Below, one piece after another: positions 38,019-49,978 of a stretch of DNA of 64,000 bases. The notes beneath the pieces are model-generated. The model was not told the origin of the DNA and searched no databases. It saw nothing but the letters and a program-made list of their open reading frames with translations. The stretch lies in NCBI GenBank assembly GCA_034509925.1, contig CM067530.1, forward strand, positions 2,759,001-2,823,000, written 5' to 3'. Position 1 is the first letter of the stretch; each line of letters opens with the position of its first letter. Both the position numbers and the translations under genes were made by a program. Origin of the DNA: Hirudinaria manillensis. Taxonomy: Eukaryota > Annelida > Clitellata > Hirudinida > Hirudinidae.

Positions 38019-39606
38019 TTATTCTGTAACTTCCATAAATGTGTCTTCTGCAACAACGGGAGCCTCTGCAATTTTGACTTTGGTCTTCTTCATTTCCTTC
38101 CTTCTCTCTTTCACTATAAAGAAATAATATGAGTTTAACTTCATTAAACAAGGAACAATATTCCAATTTAAAAAAAGCAAATGAAAAATTGATGATTGAA
38201 ATATCAAATAGACAAATGAATAGCATCACAAATAACTCGCCTGTGTTCTTGATGAGATGCATGTTTTCTTGCACCAGTTTCAGATTCTCAGAATCCTTAA
38301 GCTGCAGACCCTTTGTGAGTCTGAGAAAAGTGAAATAATGTTTGAATCATCCAATTAGCCAGTCCTTGACCAACTGCCAAGGCATTGTAATTATTTTTAT
38401 TTTCCCAAAAAGACCAGTCATAAACAAAGTGTAAAACTTCTTGTAATACTTGAAATGATCTTACAAATGGTAAGATAAATACCATAAAATTATAAACTAG
38501 CAGTCAGCATTTCTAGTTAACATTCTATTTTTATTGATGCCTCAATAGCTTCAAGCATAAGAGTTAGACCATGCTTCCTAAAAATCATACTTCCAGTATC
38601 ATCTTTATAGATGGTTTCGGCAAGACGTCAGTCAAAACTGATTCTGATGCTGTTATAGCAGATCCAGTCTTAATTTCAACATATATTAAAATACTAGTCT
38701 ACTTTCTGAGGTTTGGCCCTATTCTAGATCTGTCCACAGCAATTCCAAGTTAGGGATTTAAAAATTAGCTGACAAGAGTTGTTGCTAAAGCACTTATGAT
38801 ACAGTAACAATTTATAAGAAAATACAATTTTTTTCCCACCTCTCCCTAATGAATTGATTCTCCCTCTTGTGTCTGATGGATGTAACCTTTTTCATTGCTT
38901 CGACTGTCAAATTTATTTCCAATAAGTGAATTACATTAAGGCATAGAGAACATTTGGTAAATAAATAAAATTTTAAAGTCTGACTGTAAATTTTGGCAGT
39001 CCAAGAAATAAGTTGATCACATACCATTAATAAGTTAACCATATGTAATGCTTATCGACATTAATTGATTTTGTAATTCGTTTGAAACTATTACTTACAA
39101 GGCTAATACTCCTTACTTTCAGAATTAGTGGAGGCATTAATATTAAAACATTGCTTAAAAACATTATTGTCCTCAAGTGTAAATTGAATTGATGAATGTC
39201 ATGTTATCAGTTTGGCAAAAAAAATCATAAACTAACTTGTTCTTTGGAAGAGAGCTCTGTCATATTTTATGGGAATATCGCGTCTCTTTTCGAATTCAAA
39301 AACTGGATCGACTGCCAGCTCCTTTCCAGCGGCCTTCCTGAAGGCTTTCGTCCATTTAACTTTCCTAGGATTACGTTTCTTTGCGAATGCTTTTTTACAC
39401 TTTGATCGGCAAAATCTAAATATCTGGCCACGGATATTAGAAATGAATTAATAATAACTTGAATGAACTGTCTATAATTTTTCTTGTCAAAATTTCAACA
39501 AATGCGCAGTAACGCATGAACTCACTTTGCTATCGTTTCTCACAAAAATACTCCCGTGGCCAGGATAACAAGGGGAAGAACAAAAGTAACATTTCTCAAC
39601 CCTCAT
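38019..39606 (-). CDS. RSL24D1: Ribosome biogenesis protein RSL24D1, 168 aa, 5 exons
   Basis: L24-domain assembly factor (yeast Rlp24) that sits on pre-60S particles in the nucleolus and is later exchanged for RPL24. Exons (5' to 3'): 39606-39526, 39423-39237, 38903-38840, 38320-38241, 38113-38019; they sum to 507 nt, five residues longer than the human protein. The N-terminus [18 protein letters not shown] and [10 protein letters not shown] form the four-cysteine zinc site (Cys 6, 9, 32, 36). [20 protein letters not shown] and [13 protein letters not shown] are nearly identical to the animal consensus. The last intron has a GC donor (ACAG|GCGAGT). A GT four bases on would also keep a frame open but gives a Cys/Arg-rich tail unlike the acidic family C-terminus, so I prefer GC. 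Confidence 0.95.
39375..39418. repeat. 44-bp inverted repeat, arm 1 (inside RSL24D1 exon 2)
   Basis: Arm lying wholly within RSL24D1 exon 2, covering the codons for [14 protein letters not shown]. Its exact reverse complement is at 39943-39986. Bases just outside both arms differ. Confidence 0.95.
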
Positions 39607-39812
39607 CTTCAACCTAAATTTATGCAATTAATCCAAATCGGAGATATAATCCACCCGGACTGAACGGGCGATAAGTAAGGGTTCTAATCAAAGATAATAT
39701 GGATCGCATAACTTAAACAGAATTAGAATATTGTAATTATTGCATACAATATTCAACATTTTATTTTAATTGGGCAAATAATATTAATAATAAAAGCAAG
39801 TTAATTTAATAT

Positions 39813-42762
39813 TTAAATTGGATTAATGTGCTCCAGTAACTCTATGGCAGCGTTCAAATCAACTTCATCGATGACATTGTTATAGTAAGCATTCTTCCAT
39901 ACCTAAAGAAATAATTATAGTGTGATATACTTAATAAATCGATAGATTTTGCCGATCAAAGTGTAAAAAAGCATTCGCAAAGAAACTTAATAAATTTTCT
40001 AAACAATGGTAATAAAATGTCATTTGCTCGTGCAAGCGACCTATGTGTCTAACCTCTTGGAGACCTAAATCGCTCACTTCTTTGCTCTCTGAGAAAAGAA
40101 TTACGATACAACGCAAAACTTTCTCTCTTAAAACTTTATTTAAATTCTTCTCGAGAATATACTTCAAATAATTAGCCATAGGTCTGAATCCGATCTAAAA
40201 AATTTATTAGCAAATTAATGTTTTCAGATGCACTGGAGTTCTAATCGGTTCGGTGCGTTATGCTGCACATGGCGCAACGTTCGTAACTCAGTCCGATGTA
40301 GATTCTCTATGAAATCATTTCAAATAAGACATAATGTGCCGACTTCATAGCCAAATCGAACACAAAACATATTAAAGTGCAATCATTGTTTTGAAATAAA
40401 GATCACTTACAAAGCTTTTGGAGGCACAACACCAACGAAATCCAAAAAGGAAAGGATCATCCCAGAATATAGTTAATGTTTCAACATCAGTGTTATAATA
40501 GCTAATGATGAGGTTACTTAATTTCCTAGAAAGAAATATTATTGCCATTAAGTTTTAATTTCCCTATTATTTAATAAAGATCAATGCAAAAGATTGAACA
40601 TAAAATGAAAAGTTGGTCAGTTACATTAGAAATTCTTGTGAACAGAGATTAGAATGTAAATACTCAAGCATGTACCTTCAAAATATGTATCATAAATTAT
40701 TTTAAAATTCTAAACTCGGAAATTTAAAATTGTTGAATACGTACCCAGTGACATCTAAAAATATAGGCCCTGCAAATATGTCCAAAAATGTCTGAAATAT
40801 ATATTTGTTTCACATCGATTTATGAACGTTTTAAGGAATCAGCCTAATAGCTTTTTGTGAGAACAGTAACAATATATTATTCCACTAGTGGTGATATGGA
40901 TATGTTCGTTGCTAAATTATAAACTGAAACGATGGGATACATCGTTACAGTGGAATAAACACTCATGGTAGATTTAAAAATTTTTTTACTTACGTTTTCA
41001 AATATAGTCATTTGTTCTTGTGAGAATTTGGGAAGAAGCTGAAAGATGATCTCAATGATGTTTTCCGGGTAACGTACATCTACGCCAAATCTGGCAAAGG
41101 TAGCCAGTGCTCTTTCGGGGTTTAAAGAAAATATCTGACAAAGAGCAAGTGATCACTTAAGAATTTCTAAATGTCGAGGAAAGATTTGTTAAAGTTTCGT
41201 TTGTTATTAAACTTGCATTTCGCTATTTTGGTTTTCATCCCTTTGGATGCAAAAATTAGAAATTTGTTGATAATATCCGCTAATATTTAATTAATTAGTA
41301 ATTAAACGCGTTTATCACTATTTAATGTGAACTAGTATCATAGTTTCTAACCTCATCTGCGTACGAAACTGTCTTGTCATAATCTTCGAACGATTCAAAA
41401 CTACCGTAAATGTTAAGTCTCTTCCATTTTCTGCATTTCACAACTGCATGACTTCTTCAAATAAATTAATTAGTTAGATTTTTTAATCATTAAACCACTA
41501 GTGTCAACACTAACCCAGTAATCAGAGGTGAGTCGCAATTTTCTAAATTTGGCATTTTGCATATCACGTCAGCCAATTCATATTCAGTAGTTATAAAAGG
41601 TACAGTATCTGTCAACCACATAAAATCTCTTATGTCTATTGACCTGAAATTAATGAATTAAAATTTTATGTTTTTTTTGCAATTAGATTGGTCCTTGATG
41701 CATCAAATCATTCTGTTTACCTCAATTGATTCAATGATCCGAAAACTTTAGCAAAGTAATCGCAATCTACAATAGTAGTCCGTAAAGACAAAGCTTTCAG
41801 ATTTTTAAGGGTCGCCAAAGACAAAAACGAGGAGTCTGATATGCGTTCATATTGAAATTTCAGTTCTTCTAGCGTTTCAGAGAATAAAGACAAATCTATA
41901 TTTAAGGCTTCAGGTATTTTTTGACGGATCATGCCATGTCTAAGAGAAAGTTTTTTAAGATTTGGCAATTTGGGAACATTTGGAAACTCGGTGAAATTCC
42001 TAAATGTTTCGAAAATTAAATTTAAATTATTTAAATTATTATGATAATTGTTGATTTAATTATTATGTACTTTGTGACAATAACAAAACACACGTAAACC
42101 TATACGCTGACGTATATAAACGTACCTGTCGTCATAAATAAGGTCTAAACATTCTAATGTAGAGCTCATCGACCAAATATTTTTTATGCCATCAACTGTG
42201 AGGACATTGAGGAAAATGGAAAAATATTTGATCGGATAATTTACTTGGCTCATCTCACTTAAGATGTTCTCATCCAAAATTGCTTCGCCTCTACAACCTG
42301 TAACTAGGTCTATATTTGTCCATTGCAGAACATCCCTGTACGGCAACACGTTTCTCAAATCAAACAAATGGATGAACCATTTCATCTCCTTACTCTTGAG
42401 AAATATTTTATCGAACAAATGCGGAGGAAGTATCTTTTTTCTTGAATTACAATTATCTGAGATAAAAAAAAAGGAACATTGTCTAAAAAAAACATAACAA
42501 ACAGGCTGGGATAATTAAAGGAAATTTTTCCCAATTTGGAAGTATTTTAACTATTCCTAAATTCTACTAAGGAAAGGCCAGTGACCAATGGAATGCAATT
42601 GTTTGTGAAATGGAAACAATTATTGTGGGTTTTATATGTATTTATCGGGAATTTACAAAACAAACCCTTCAATGACTTCGTAGAAAAAACTTCTGAAAAA
42701 TTATAAATGATATACTCCATTAAACTGTCCGTCAAGCTCTTTGAATCCTTTCCGTTTGACAT
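39813..42762 (-). CDS. Leucine-rich repeat protein, tentatively ZYG11/ZER1-like, 490 aa, 10 exons
   Basis: Exons (5' to 3'): 42762-42666, 42456-42126, 41999-41721, 41643-41515, 41454-41352, 41134-40994, 40791-40745, 40525-40411, 40194-40054, 39902-39813; they sum to 1473 nt. The middle (about residues 145-260) shows degenerate leucine-rich repeats: LPNLKKLSLRHG, TLEELKFQYERI, LKNLKALSLRTT, LNQLRSIDIRDF. The N-terminus has a helical stretch (SLMEYIIYNFSEVF) followed by ILPPHLFDKIF, reminiscent of the VHL-box region before the repeats in ZYG11/ZER1 substrate receptors of CUL2 ligases, but it is shorter than those (about 490 against 740-770 aa) and clear armadillo repeats are not evident. It could equally be an F-box-like LRR protein. 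Upstream of the ATG the frame stays open for about 25 codons without another ATG. Confidence 0.78.
39943..39986. repeat. 44-bp inverted repeat, arm 2 (in last intron of the LRR gene)
   Basis: Perfect reverse complement of 39375-39418, placed in the 151-bp final intron (39903-40053) of the LRR gene. On the plus strand it reads as RSL24D1 coding sense, so the LRR-gene pre-mRNA carries 44 nt antisense to RSL24D1 mRNA. Confidence 0.95.
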
Positions 42763-43469
42763 TTTTAAAAGCTTTTCGAAGCGCACACCAGGAATGTTGA
42801 ATATTAAGAAATCTGGTCTTGAGTTGTCAACAATTATAAATATCTTATCTTACAGTCCTGATGATTATTGCTTTCAACGAATCTAAATCGCGTTATATAT
42901 TGATAATTTTTTATAAAAATATAATTTCAAAAATTTATTGTCTATAATAAATCAAAATCACCTGTGTGCGGGCCCTGACTTGTTTTTTAATGGCTTACGC
43001 ATAGCTTGTTTAATACGTTCTTAGGGTTTTTCCGTAGCTGTTTTTTATTTCCATCTCATCCGAAGCTCTTGACGAGATTCGTGATGAAGACTTTGACCCA
43101 TCCAAACCGACAGACTTGTCCGATGTCGAAAATGCATCATGTTCCTTAGTGGCTCATGCCGTTATTTTTCTGGCACATACTCACTTACAATGATTAAAAT
43201 GGTTCGTCCTCTTTCCCGATCTTATATGATATGATGCGATCTTTAATATACATTCTGAAAAAAAGGTAATGAGGCTCAATACTAGGAGCGTCTGCTTGTG
43301 ATGATGAAAATCGTTGATATCATTCCCCATCTGATTGGAAAATGTTGATAATAGCTGTCGAAAATGTATTATTTTACCAAGTCACTTTTGATGATAATAA
43401 TGGCCTTCTTTTCCAATCTTACATGGTGTGAATAATTTTACCGTTTTCTTCTTATGCAATGCAGAAATG
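42763..43469. other. Intergenic with possible transposon debris
   Basis: AT-rich upstream of the LRR gene. Around 43060-43190 a short plus-strand frame is acidic (DEIRDEDFDPSKPTDLSD) and loosely resembles the start of a piggyBac-type transposase, but it is too short to name. A weakly similar block occurs at 43197-43230 and 43399-43431. Confidence 0.3.
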
Positions 43470-44120
43470 GCACCCGTGATCCAAGAGTATATGTTTATTG
43501 AGAAATGGTTTTGCAGTTGGAAATACATGAAGACTCCAACAACCGCAAGAGATTGGCTGAGTTCCTGAGATTCCATTAGTCCCAGTCTGGAGATAAGCCC
43601 ACTTTTTTGAAAGACTATATATCTCGCTTGAAGGATAACATGGATAAATGCATCTGTTTAGAAGTTGGTGAGAGCAAGGAGTCTGTCGAAAATCATGTTT
43701 GAGGGACTGAAAGAGGGGAATTGAAATTCTGTGTATGGTGGATCCCATTGACGAATTTGTAGTCCAGCAGCTGAAGGAATATGAAGGAAAGAAACTCGTC
43801 TATCACAAAGAGATGAATTGAATTGCCTGGAGACGAGGAGAAAGAGAACAAGAGTAGAAGAATCGGAAAGAGAACTAGGTCAAATTCATGGGCCTCTTCA
43901 AGGTCATGAAGGGGATCCTGGACAAAAAGAAGGAAAAGGTCACAATTTCCAACGTGCTTCATTTCTCCGTGCTGCATCATCATCCAATTATGGATGATAT
44001 GCTACATGGGGAAGCACCAACACCATGGAATACACGGCTGGTAAGAAGTAACCCAAGGTCAATCCTGACCATTCCACCAAGAAGATGCTTAAGAAGTCCA
44101 ACATGGACAAAAACAACTAA
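43470..44120 (+). pseudogene. Decayed intronless HSP90 copy
   Basis: Fragments of cytosolic HSP90 follow each other in the right order across several frames: [98 protein letters not shown] and VNPDHSTKK. They span the C-terminal part of the middle domain and part of the C-terminal domain. At least four in-frame stops and several frameshifts break it, and a block of about ten residues is missing before STNTMEYTAGKK. There are no introns in an intron-rich genome, so a retrocopy is the natural reading. No poly-A tail or target duplication is visible. Confidence 0.88.
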
Positions 44121-44894
44121 TGAAATTGTTCCCCCAGTCGATCACTATTGACAGGTGGAGTAATCAAATATCACTGTCTGGGTGGAAAGACTTAAATCAG
44201 CCCAAGGAAGCATGGAAACCTTCAAACTCTTAATGTTGAATGATTAAAAATCACATAAATAATCAATGTTTAAAGTCTTAAAGAGATGATCTCCTTGCCT
44301 AGAAACAGCAACAGCCACAAGCTACATGATGACGAATCAATGTTATTTTACAGCAATTCACAAGTTAGTATATAATTGATTTTTGGATAATGAATCTAGT
44401 TAAACAGAATTTGATTTGTGTAAGCAGATTTTTATGTAAGTGCTTGATACAATTGCATCAATATGTTCCAGCGTAATCACAAATTGGATACAAATTCGAT
44501 TCATCTAAAATCCTTGAGGAACAACAAACTTATTTCACATCCTGGGTTGCGAACAGTGCAGACATTATTTGTATATAAGATTATTAACAAGATTAAAAAA
44601 TAAATTAACTGTAATAGAAAAAATTATTGACATTCGCGGTTATATTCATTCATTCATACGTAATTTGGCAATATTAACGAACATAGCCTAGTTGTAGATG
44701 CATGAAGGGTGAATTAAATATTGTGATTTTGAGTAATTATGACCAAAGTTTTTAAAACAAAAAATTTTCAAACTATCGGCAAAAGATATCATTTTAAAGG
44801 TATAAGGTAGAATGGCTATTTATAGTATTGGCTTATTATGTTTTAAGCCGCCAATATTGTATCGGGGTTCATCGCTAGGGAGCGGGTCTATATT
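44121..44894. other. Intergenic, nothing seen
   Basis: AT-rich spacer between the HSP90 pseudogene and the 161-aa gene; its right end should hold that gene's promoter. Confidence 0.5.
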
Positions 44895-45878
44895 ATGGCT
44901 AATTGGAAGACATCAAAGGTACTTTTCTATTATTGAGCGTAAATTTTTACATTGTTAGCTCACTTTACCATGAATAAAATAATGTCATTTTAGTTAGCTA
45001 GTCTTCTAACATTGTGAGATGAGAATGATGTGGTTTAGATGTCTTTTGTAGGCTCAGGTATTTTAAAGTTGAGGATTAATAATATTGTAGATTCGCCAAG
45101 GTTTGGCAGAGGCCAAAACTCAACGTGGCGTAATTCATGTTTTGGCTACCACTGACGATCCTGGCATGAGAGAATCTCGTTACGCACCTCTGTTTCGTAG
45201 TCAATTGCAAGCAAGGCATGAACGTTTAATGAAGTGGAAGTGTAACACTTCTTTTAAGTTAATAACCAGTTTTTTATAAAAGTCTGCTGGCAATTGGAAG
45301 TCATCTGGCAGTGCAAGATATACTTCAGAATCAATTTATGATTCAAGCAAGCGAAAAAGTCTTCTTCGTCCAATCTCCTTTGGATTTTGAAGTGATGGCC
45401 AGGTTAGTTATATATGAAACTTGGATTGGATGACATTATCATTTCGCTAAACATTATAATGTTTATGATGCATGATTCTATGCAGGAGAGGAAGACTCCT
45501 TCTAGAAGTTAACCCTGAAGCTGGTCTCAAGTTCACCGCCAATGCTATTGATTACAAAGGTTTGTTTTGTTAGTTGAAGTGAATGTTTGGTACGACATAT
45601 GGATATATATGGTGTGGTTTGTGAACTTTGAAGGGAAAGTCGTTGCGGCGCCAGGAGTTTCTGTACAGAAGACCACAGCATCTAGTCTGGTAAAGGAGTA
45701 ATGTTTATTTTTTGGAATGACAACCATTGTTATGATAGTAAGCTTGAATTATGAGATGTAATACTATGTTGAGGAACAATTTCTTAATGTTTCTCTTGCT
45801 TTTGACTTTTCACAGAGGAGTGTGCCCGTTCACTTCCGTTATTTGGGAGTGTTCAACGCAGCTCCTGTTGCCCAATGA
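44895..45878 (+). CDS. Unrecognised 161-aa protein, 6 exons
   Basis: Exons: 44895-44918, 45091-45239, 45283-45402, 45486-45559, 45634-45689, 45816-45878; they sum to 486 nt with matching phases. I do not recognise the family. The protein starts MANWKTSKIRQGLAEAKTQR and contains GVIHVLATTDDPG, RYAPLFRSQLQARHERL, QASEKVFFVQSPLDFEVMAR and GRLLLEVNPEAGLK, ending in YLGVFNAAPVAQ. There is no signal peptide, membrane segment or low complexity; it looks like a compact soluble protein. Intron 2 is only 43 bp, the shortest placed in the window. The first exon has just eight codons. Multi-exon structure with conserved phase makes a real gene likely. Confidence 0.75.
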
Positions 45879-46606
45879 GGCATGTTTGAATGTGCAACTA
45901 ACCCCATGTCCCCTAAAAACTGCTCTTTGAATCGATAGATGCACTTGTATATCGCAATTACTTGCTTTTGAGACACCAAGTTTGTCCCCTTTGAAATGTT
46001 TAATTGTATAATAATTATTGACTACTAGGACGAGTCGTCCTGTTGACACATTTGTTGATTGTTGATTTGTGAACAACCAAGATTAATTAAAAACAATGAC
46101 AGGTGTGATGGTTCAGATGGATAAATAATAGAGGTTCACATGATAAGGGTGCATGATAAGCCATGTTGTCTCGTGCATTGTTAGAGGGCACCCTCAGATT
46201 AGATTTCCCACCAAATGAACCCGTATCTGGTTAAGGTAGAGTGCTTGGAAGGAGCCTTTTCAGCCGAAAAAATGATTCGAAAATCTTTCGAAGATTTCAA
46301 CTCGCTCGTAGTAGCTTTCTTGAATTTAAGGGGATGAAGGGATTTGAAATAAAGCCTTAAAAGTTTTATTCCGACGATTAAAACAGAAACGAATATATCA
46401 ATGATTTAAATGTTTGTCGTCATGTATCGATATCGGTATGATTATTGTCTACGAATAATCTCGGATGAATGATTTCCATGCTTGCCTACTTTGGTTTTGA
46501 TTAACAGCTAACTTCTTCGTCTCCATCTCTACATTAGGGAGACTTTTGCCTGAAAAGTTCATTTCTTAATTTCACTAATTAATCCGAAATTGATGAGCAC
46601 AAATTG
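45879..46606. other. Convergent spacer
   Basis: Between the stops of the 161-aa gene (plus) and the 873-aa gene (minus). Only 3' UTR sequence is expected; nothing else is visible. Confidence 0.5.
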
Positions 46607-49490
46607 TCAATAGAAACCTGGTAACTTTGTGCCGCTTTCTGGGGGCGCGTACTTCTGAAAGACGACATCCTTTTTGCTTGGCGTTTTCTTTAAAGTTCCG
46701 AATTTGGTTACAAGACTCTCGACTGGGAGATGAGATGCGGCATCGATGGATTCATCATTAGAGCTTTTCGTTTCTTCCAGAGAGTTCGAGACGTGAAGTG
46801 GTTCTTTCTTTTCGCTTGCAGTCGATTGGCGGTCTTCTGAGCCGAGGCAAAATTGGTTTTGATATTTTTGACGCAATTCTCGGAGCTTGGGGCTGATTGA
46901 GTTCTTATTAACAGAAAATGTCAATGATTTTTTCGGTAAAATTTTGTCTGATTTCCTGTTTTGACTTGGCTCGATGTTCTCAAAAAATGCTTTTGCCTCC
47001 GAAACCACCAAACTTTCTTCCGACTTTTCGTCGTTTGCCTTAACGTCACATATTGAAAGAGTGTTTTCAATATTGTGGTGGGATTCTAAGCCGAAACGTT
47101 TTGAAGAGTTCGATTCTGTCTCTTTGCTTTTCTCATCAGGCCTTAATTGAATGGGCTTCCTATGAATACTGGCAGCAGATTTGGACCTTTTGATACCTGT
47201 GGTAATTTTTTCACAATCGCCTACTTTATTTAAGGTTTCAAAAATCTTTTTGGAAGCTTGGAGTCTACTCCGAAAGTTCTCGATTTGAATGTTGCCATTT
47301 TCTTTTAATGTATTCGAATCATCAATTGATGCTGCAGAAGGATAACCCTCGTTGGTTTTTGTGGAATTATCAGTATCTGTTATGCAATTTTCGTTTCCTT
47401 GTTTTAGTGACACGCACTTTATTTGTTCATCTGTGAAACCCTTCACAATTGGTCCTTTACCAGGGCCAAATATAACGTTCCTGAGATTGGTGTCCATGAT
47501 TGGAATGCATTTTACCAATTCTGGTACATTTCCTTTGCTGTCATTGTTAGTTACATCCACAGATTTCAACGTCGAAGTGCTGAGATTTGCTGAGTGCTGA
47601 GAAGTATCTTCAGCGTTAGCATTGTTATGGTTTGTTTTTGATTTATTTGGATCGGAGAGAGTCTCCATCCCATCCACACCTATGTTTTCTTCGCAAATCA
47701 AACCATCTATAGGTGGCACCTTACATTTGGTTTGGTCATTGCATGTAGATCCAGATTTTTCAGATTCTTCGCTTTTTGAATCATAAAATCCAGGACATGA
47801 CTCTTCATTTGAAGGCTTTTGAAGTTTAAGTGTGGTTTTGATTTGTTCCTCCGTGAAACCAATTACTCTTGGAGTTTTTTTGAGCTTAAATGTTTTAGGT
47901 GCTGTAGGAAGCTTTACTTTTTGAGACTCCACTTCAAAGTTGCGAGCGCTCTCGTTATTGTGAATTTCAGGTATTGTTGAACAATCTCTAGGCGATTCAC
48001 TTTTAAAAACGATATCCGAACAGCTATCAATGCTGGTACTCTTCGACAAGTTGCCACGCGTTCTCTTAGAAGCTGCGACGATACTGCTCTCATCGCAAAC
48101 AGACATCAAGCATTTTAATTCTCCGATGGCAGCGTCGAATGACTGCTTCCTCCAATTTGAAATATCTACCATATCAGACTCGCTATCACCTTTCAAATGT
48201 TTTGGTGGGAGAGCATTGGCTATAATCGGATTGTTTGGTTGTTCTTCTTTGGTTTCTTTGCTGTGTGTTTGATCGTGTTTGCTGACATCATTGTGATATC
48301 CTTTGATAATTTTGCCGTTGTTTTTAGTCGATTGTGACTTTGATAGTGAAAATGCATCCTGGACAACATCTTTAGCTTCTGCATCTTCGTCGTCCGTAAA
48401 CAATGGCGGTGGAACGGCATCGACAAAACCTTCAAATGGCGTAATTAATATATTTTATTTTAAGTCACGAGAATAACAAATTAAACCATTCGACATACCC
48501 TCCTCTTCCCGAACGATATTTCCAGAAGTCCTTGTCAGTTCGCAATCGAGAAGTAAATTAGATTCTTTCGATGTTTCAATAAAGTCATCTGGCGGCGGCA
48601 TGTCAATGGCAGCAGCTAGATTTTGTTCGGCTTTATTCGCAGTTTCCTCAGATTTCAGCTGTCTAAAAAATCTAGCAAATGGCTTTTGATTTTCTCCAAT
48701 GGTGGAGTCATTTGATTCCTCGATTTTCGTCAATCCCTCATCGTCTTCTGGGAGCTTCTGAGCAACAGATGAGGTTTTTAAACTGCCAGTAAAATGAATA
48801 AAAGAGGAAGGTAGTTTCAGCTTATTTGATTCCTTGCTGGGAACTTCCAACTTTGGGGAGATAGTATCATTAGTTAATAAGTAATTCAGATCTTGATTAA
48901 CTTCTACTTTGGCAATTGAGAAAGTTTGTGGCGCCACAGAGAAACACTCTGGAGGGGGAGGTGGCGGAAATTCGTCGTCGTCGTTTTGAAATCCACTTTC
49001 ATTGTCCCAATCTTGGGAAGACTCTGAAAGATTAATAAGAGGAGGAGCCAAAGGTGGGGGTGGCTGACCAAATGTTTCATTAGGAAGAAAGACAGGAGCT
49101 GGCGGTGATAGAACCGAAGGCAATGGCGGAAATTCAAATTCTTCATCCGAGGTCTGCAAGAAAGTTTACTTAAAATAAAAACTAGGCTAGAGGCCAAGTG
49201 ATTTCACAATTAGGTTACCTCAGATATCGACGCTGATATTATCGCTGAATCGCTAGAGCTGAAAATAACAACTTGATTCAAAAATTGCGTTAGCGAAATT
49301 TATAAAATGTAGATATGTTAACACTAAGGTATTTAACAAAAAAAACCTTAATGGTTAACAAATGAGTAACTGCCAAACTTATCCACCTCGAGGTATCTGT
49401 CTGTGCTGTCGAAGTGCTATCGATTTGCGGTTTAGAATTATCACTCATTCCAAGAGTGAGACTTTTGGCTCCTAACTTATTTGATTCCAT
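46607..49490 (-). CDS. Unrecognised large disordered protein, 873 aa, 4 exons
   Basis: Exons (5' to 3'): 49490-49387, 49258-49219, 49153-48499, 48429-46607; the sum is 2622 nt. A stop lies in frame eight codons before the ATG. The protein is Ser/Asp/Glu/Lys-rich and probably mostly disordered. Residues of about 50-120 are acidic and proline-rich (EFEFPPLPSVLSPP, DDDEFPPPPPPE), a type of sequence that binds EVH1, SH3 or WW domains. A motif recurs: TPRVIGFTEEQIK near residue 457 and GPIVKGFTDEQIK near 597. CPGFY also recurs as LPGFY at the extreme C-terminus. These look like short linear binding motifs, but the partner is unknown. It diverges from SCAMP across 488 bp, suggesting a shared promoter region. 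No catalytic domain is visible. Confidence 0.78.
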
Positions 49491-49978
49491 CTCGAAATCT
49501 ATTAAAGTACGTCAAGGCTTTTAAATAAAAGTTTTACGGATTTATCAACATAGCTGTATATATGATCATTACTATCAATTACCACCAAAATAAATTAAAA
49601 ATTCAACTTAAGTAGCACGTTCTCTTACTTCTGACGTGGTAGGGAAGACGGTGAAAATTCCCTTCGTTTATCTATGAGCGAATTTAGTGATGCGTATCGA
49701 AGCAATTTGTACTTGCTTATTGTTAGTTACGTCTGTTAACTATGGCTGCTTTCAAGCTGCCTAGACTGTCTGTAATCACGACTCATATATGAATATAATT
49801 TATTTTTAAACAGTTCCTTAAAATAAATTTCAATGACTGTTGCATACCTGTTTACATCGAAAGGCTGTTTTGGCCATTAGTCGCTACGAATAGGATAATG
49901 TTGTGGTAAAATCATTTGTTTTTTACATTAGGCCAAACGCTGTGTTTCTGTTTTTCTGCTGATCTGAGATTAGACATA
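49491..49978. promoter_or_regulatory. Short divergent promoter region
   Basis: 488 bp between the ATG of the 873-aa gene (minus) and the ATG of SCAMP (plus). Head-to-head spacing this close suggests shared regulatory DNA; no specific site can be assigned. Confidence 0.45.

Noticed and set aside
38571..38753. 60-codon plus-strand frame
   Set aside because: Inside an intron of RSL24D1, AT-rich, no domain or splice support.
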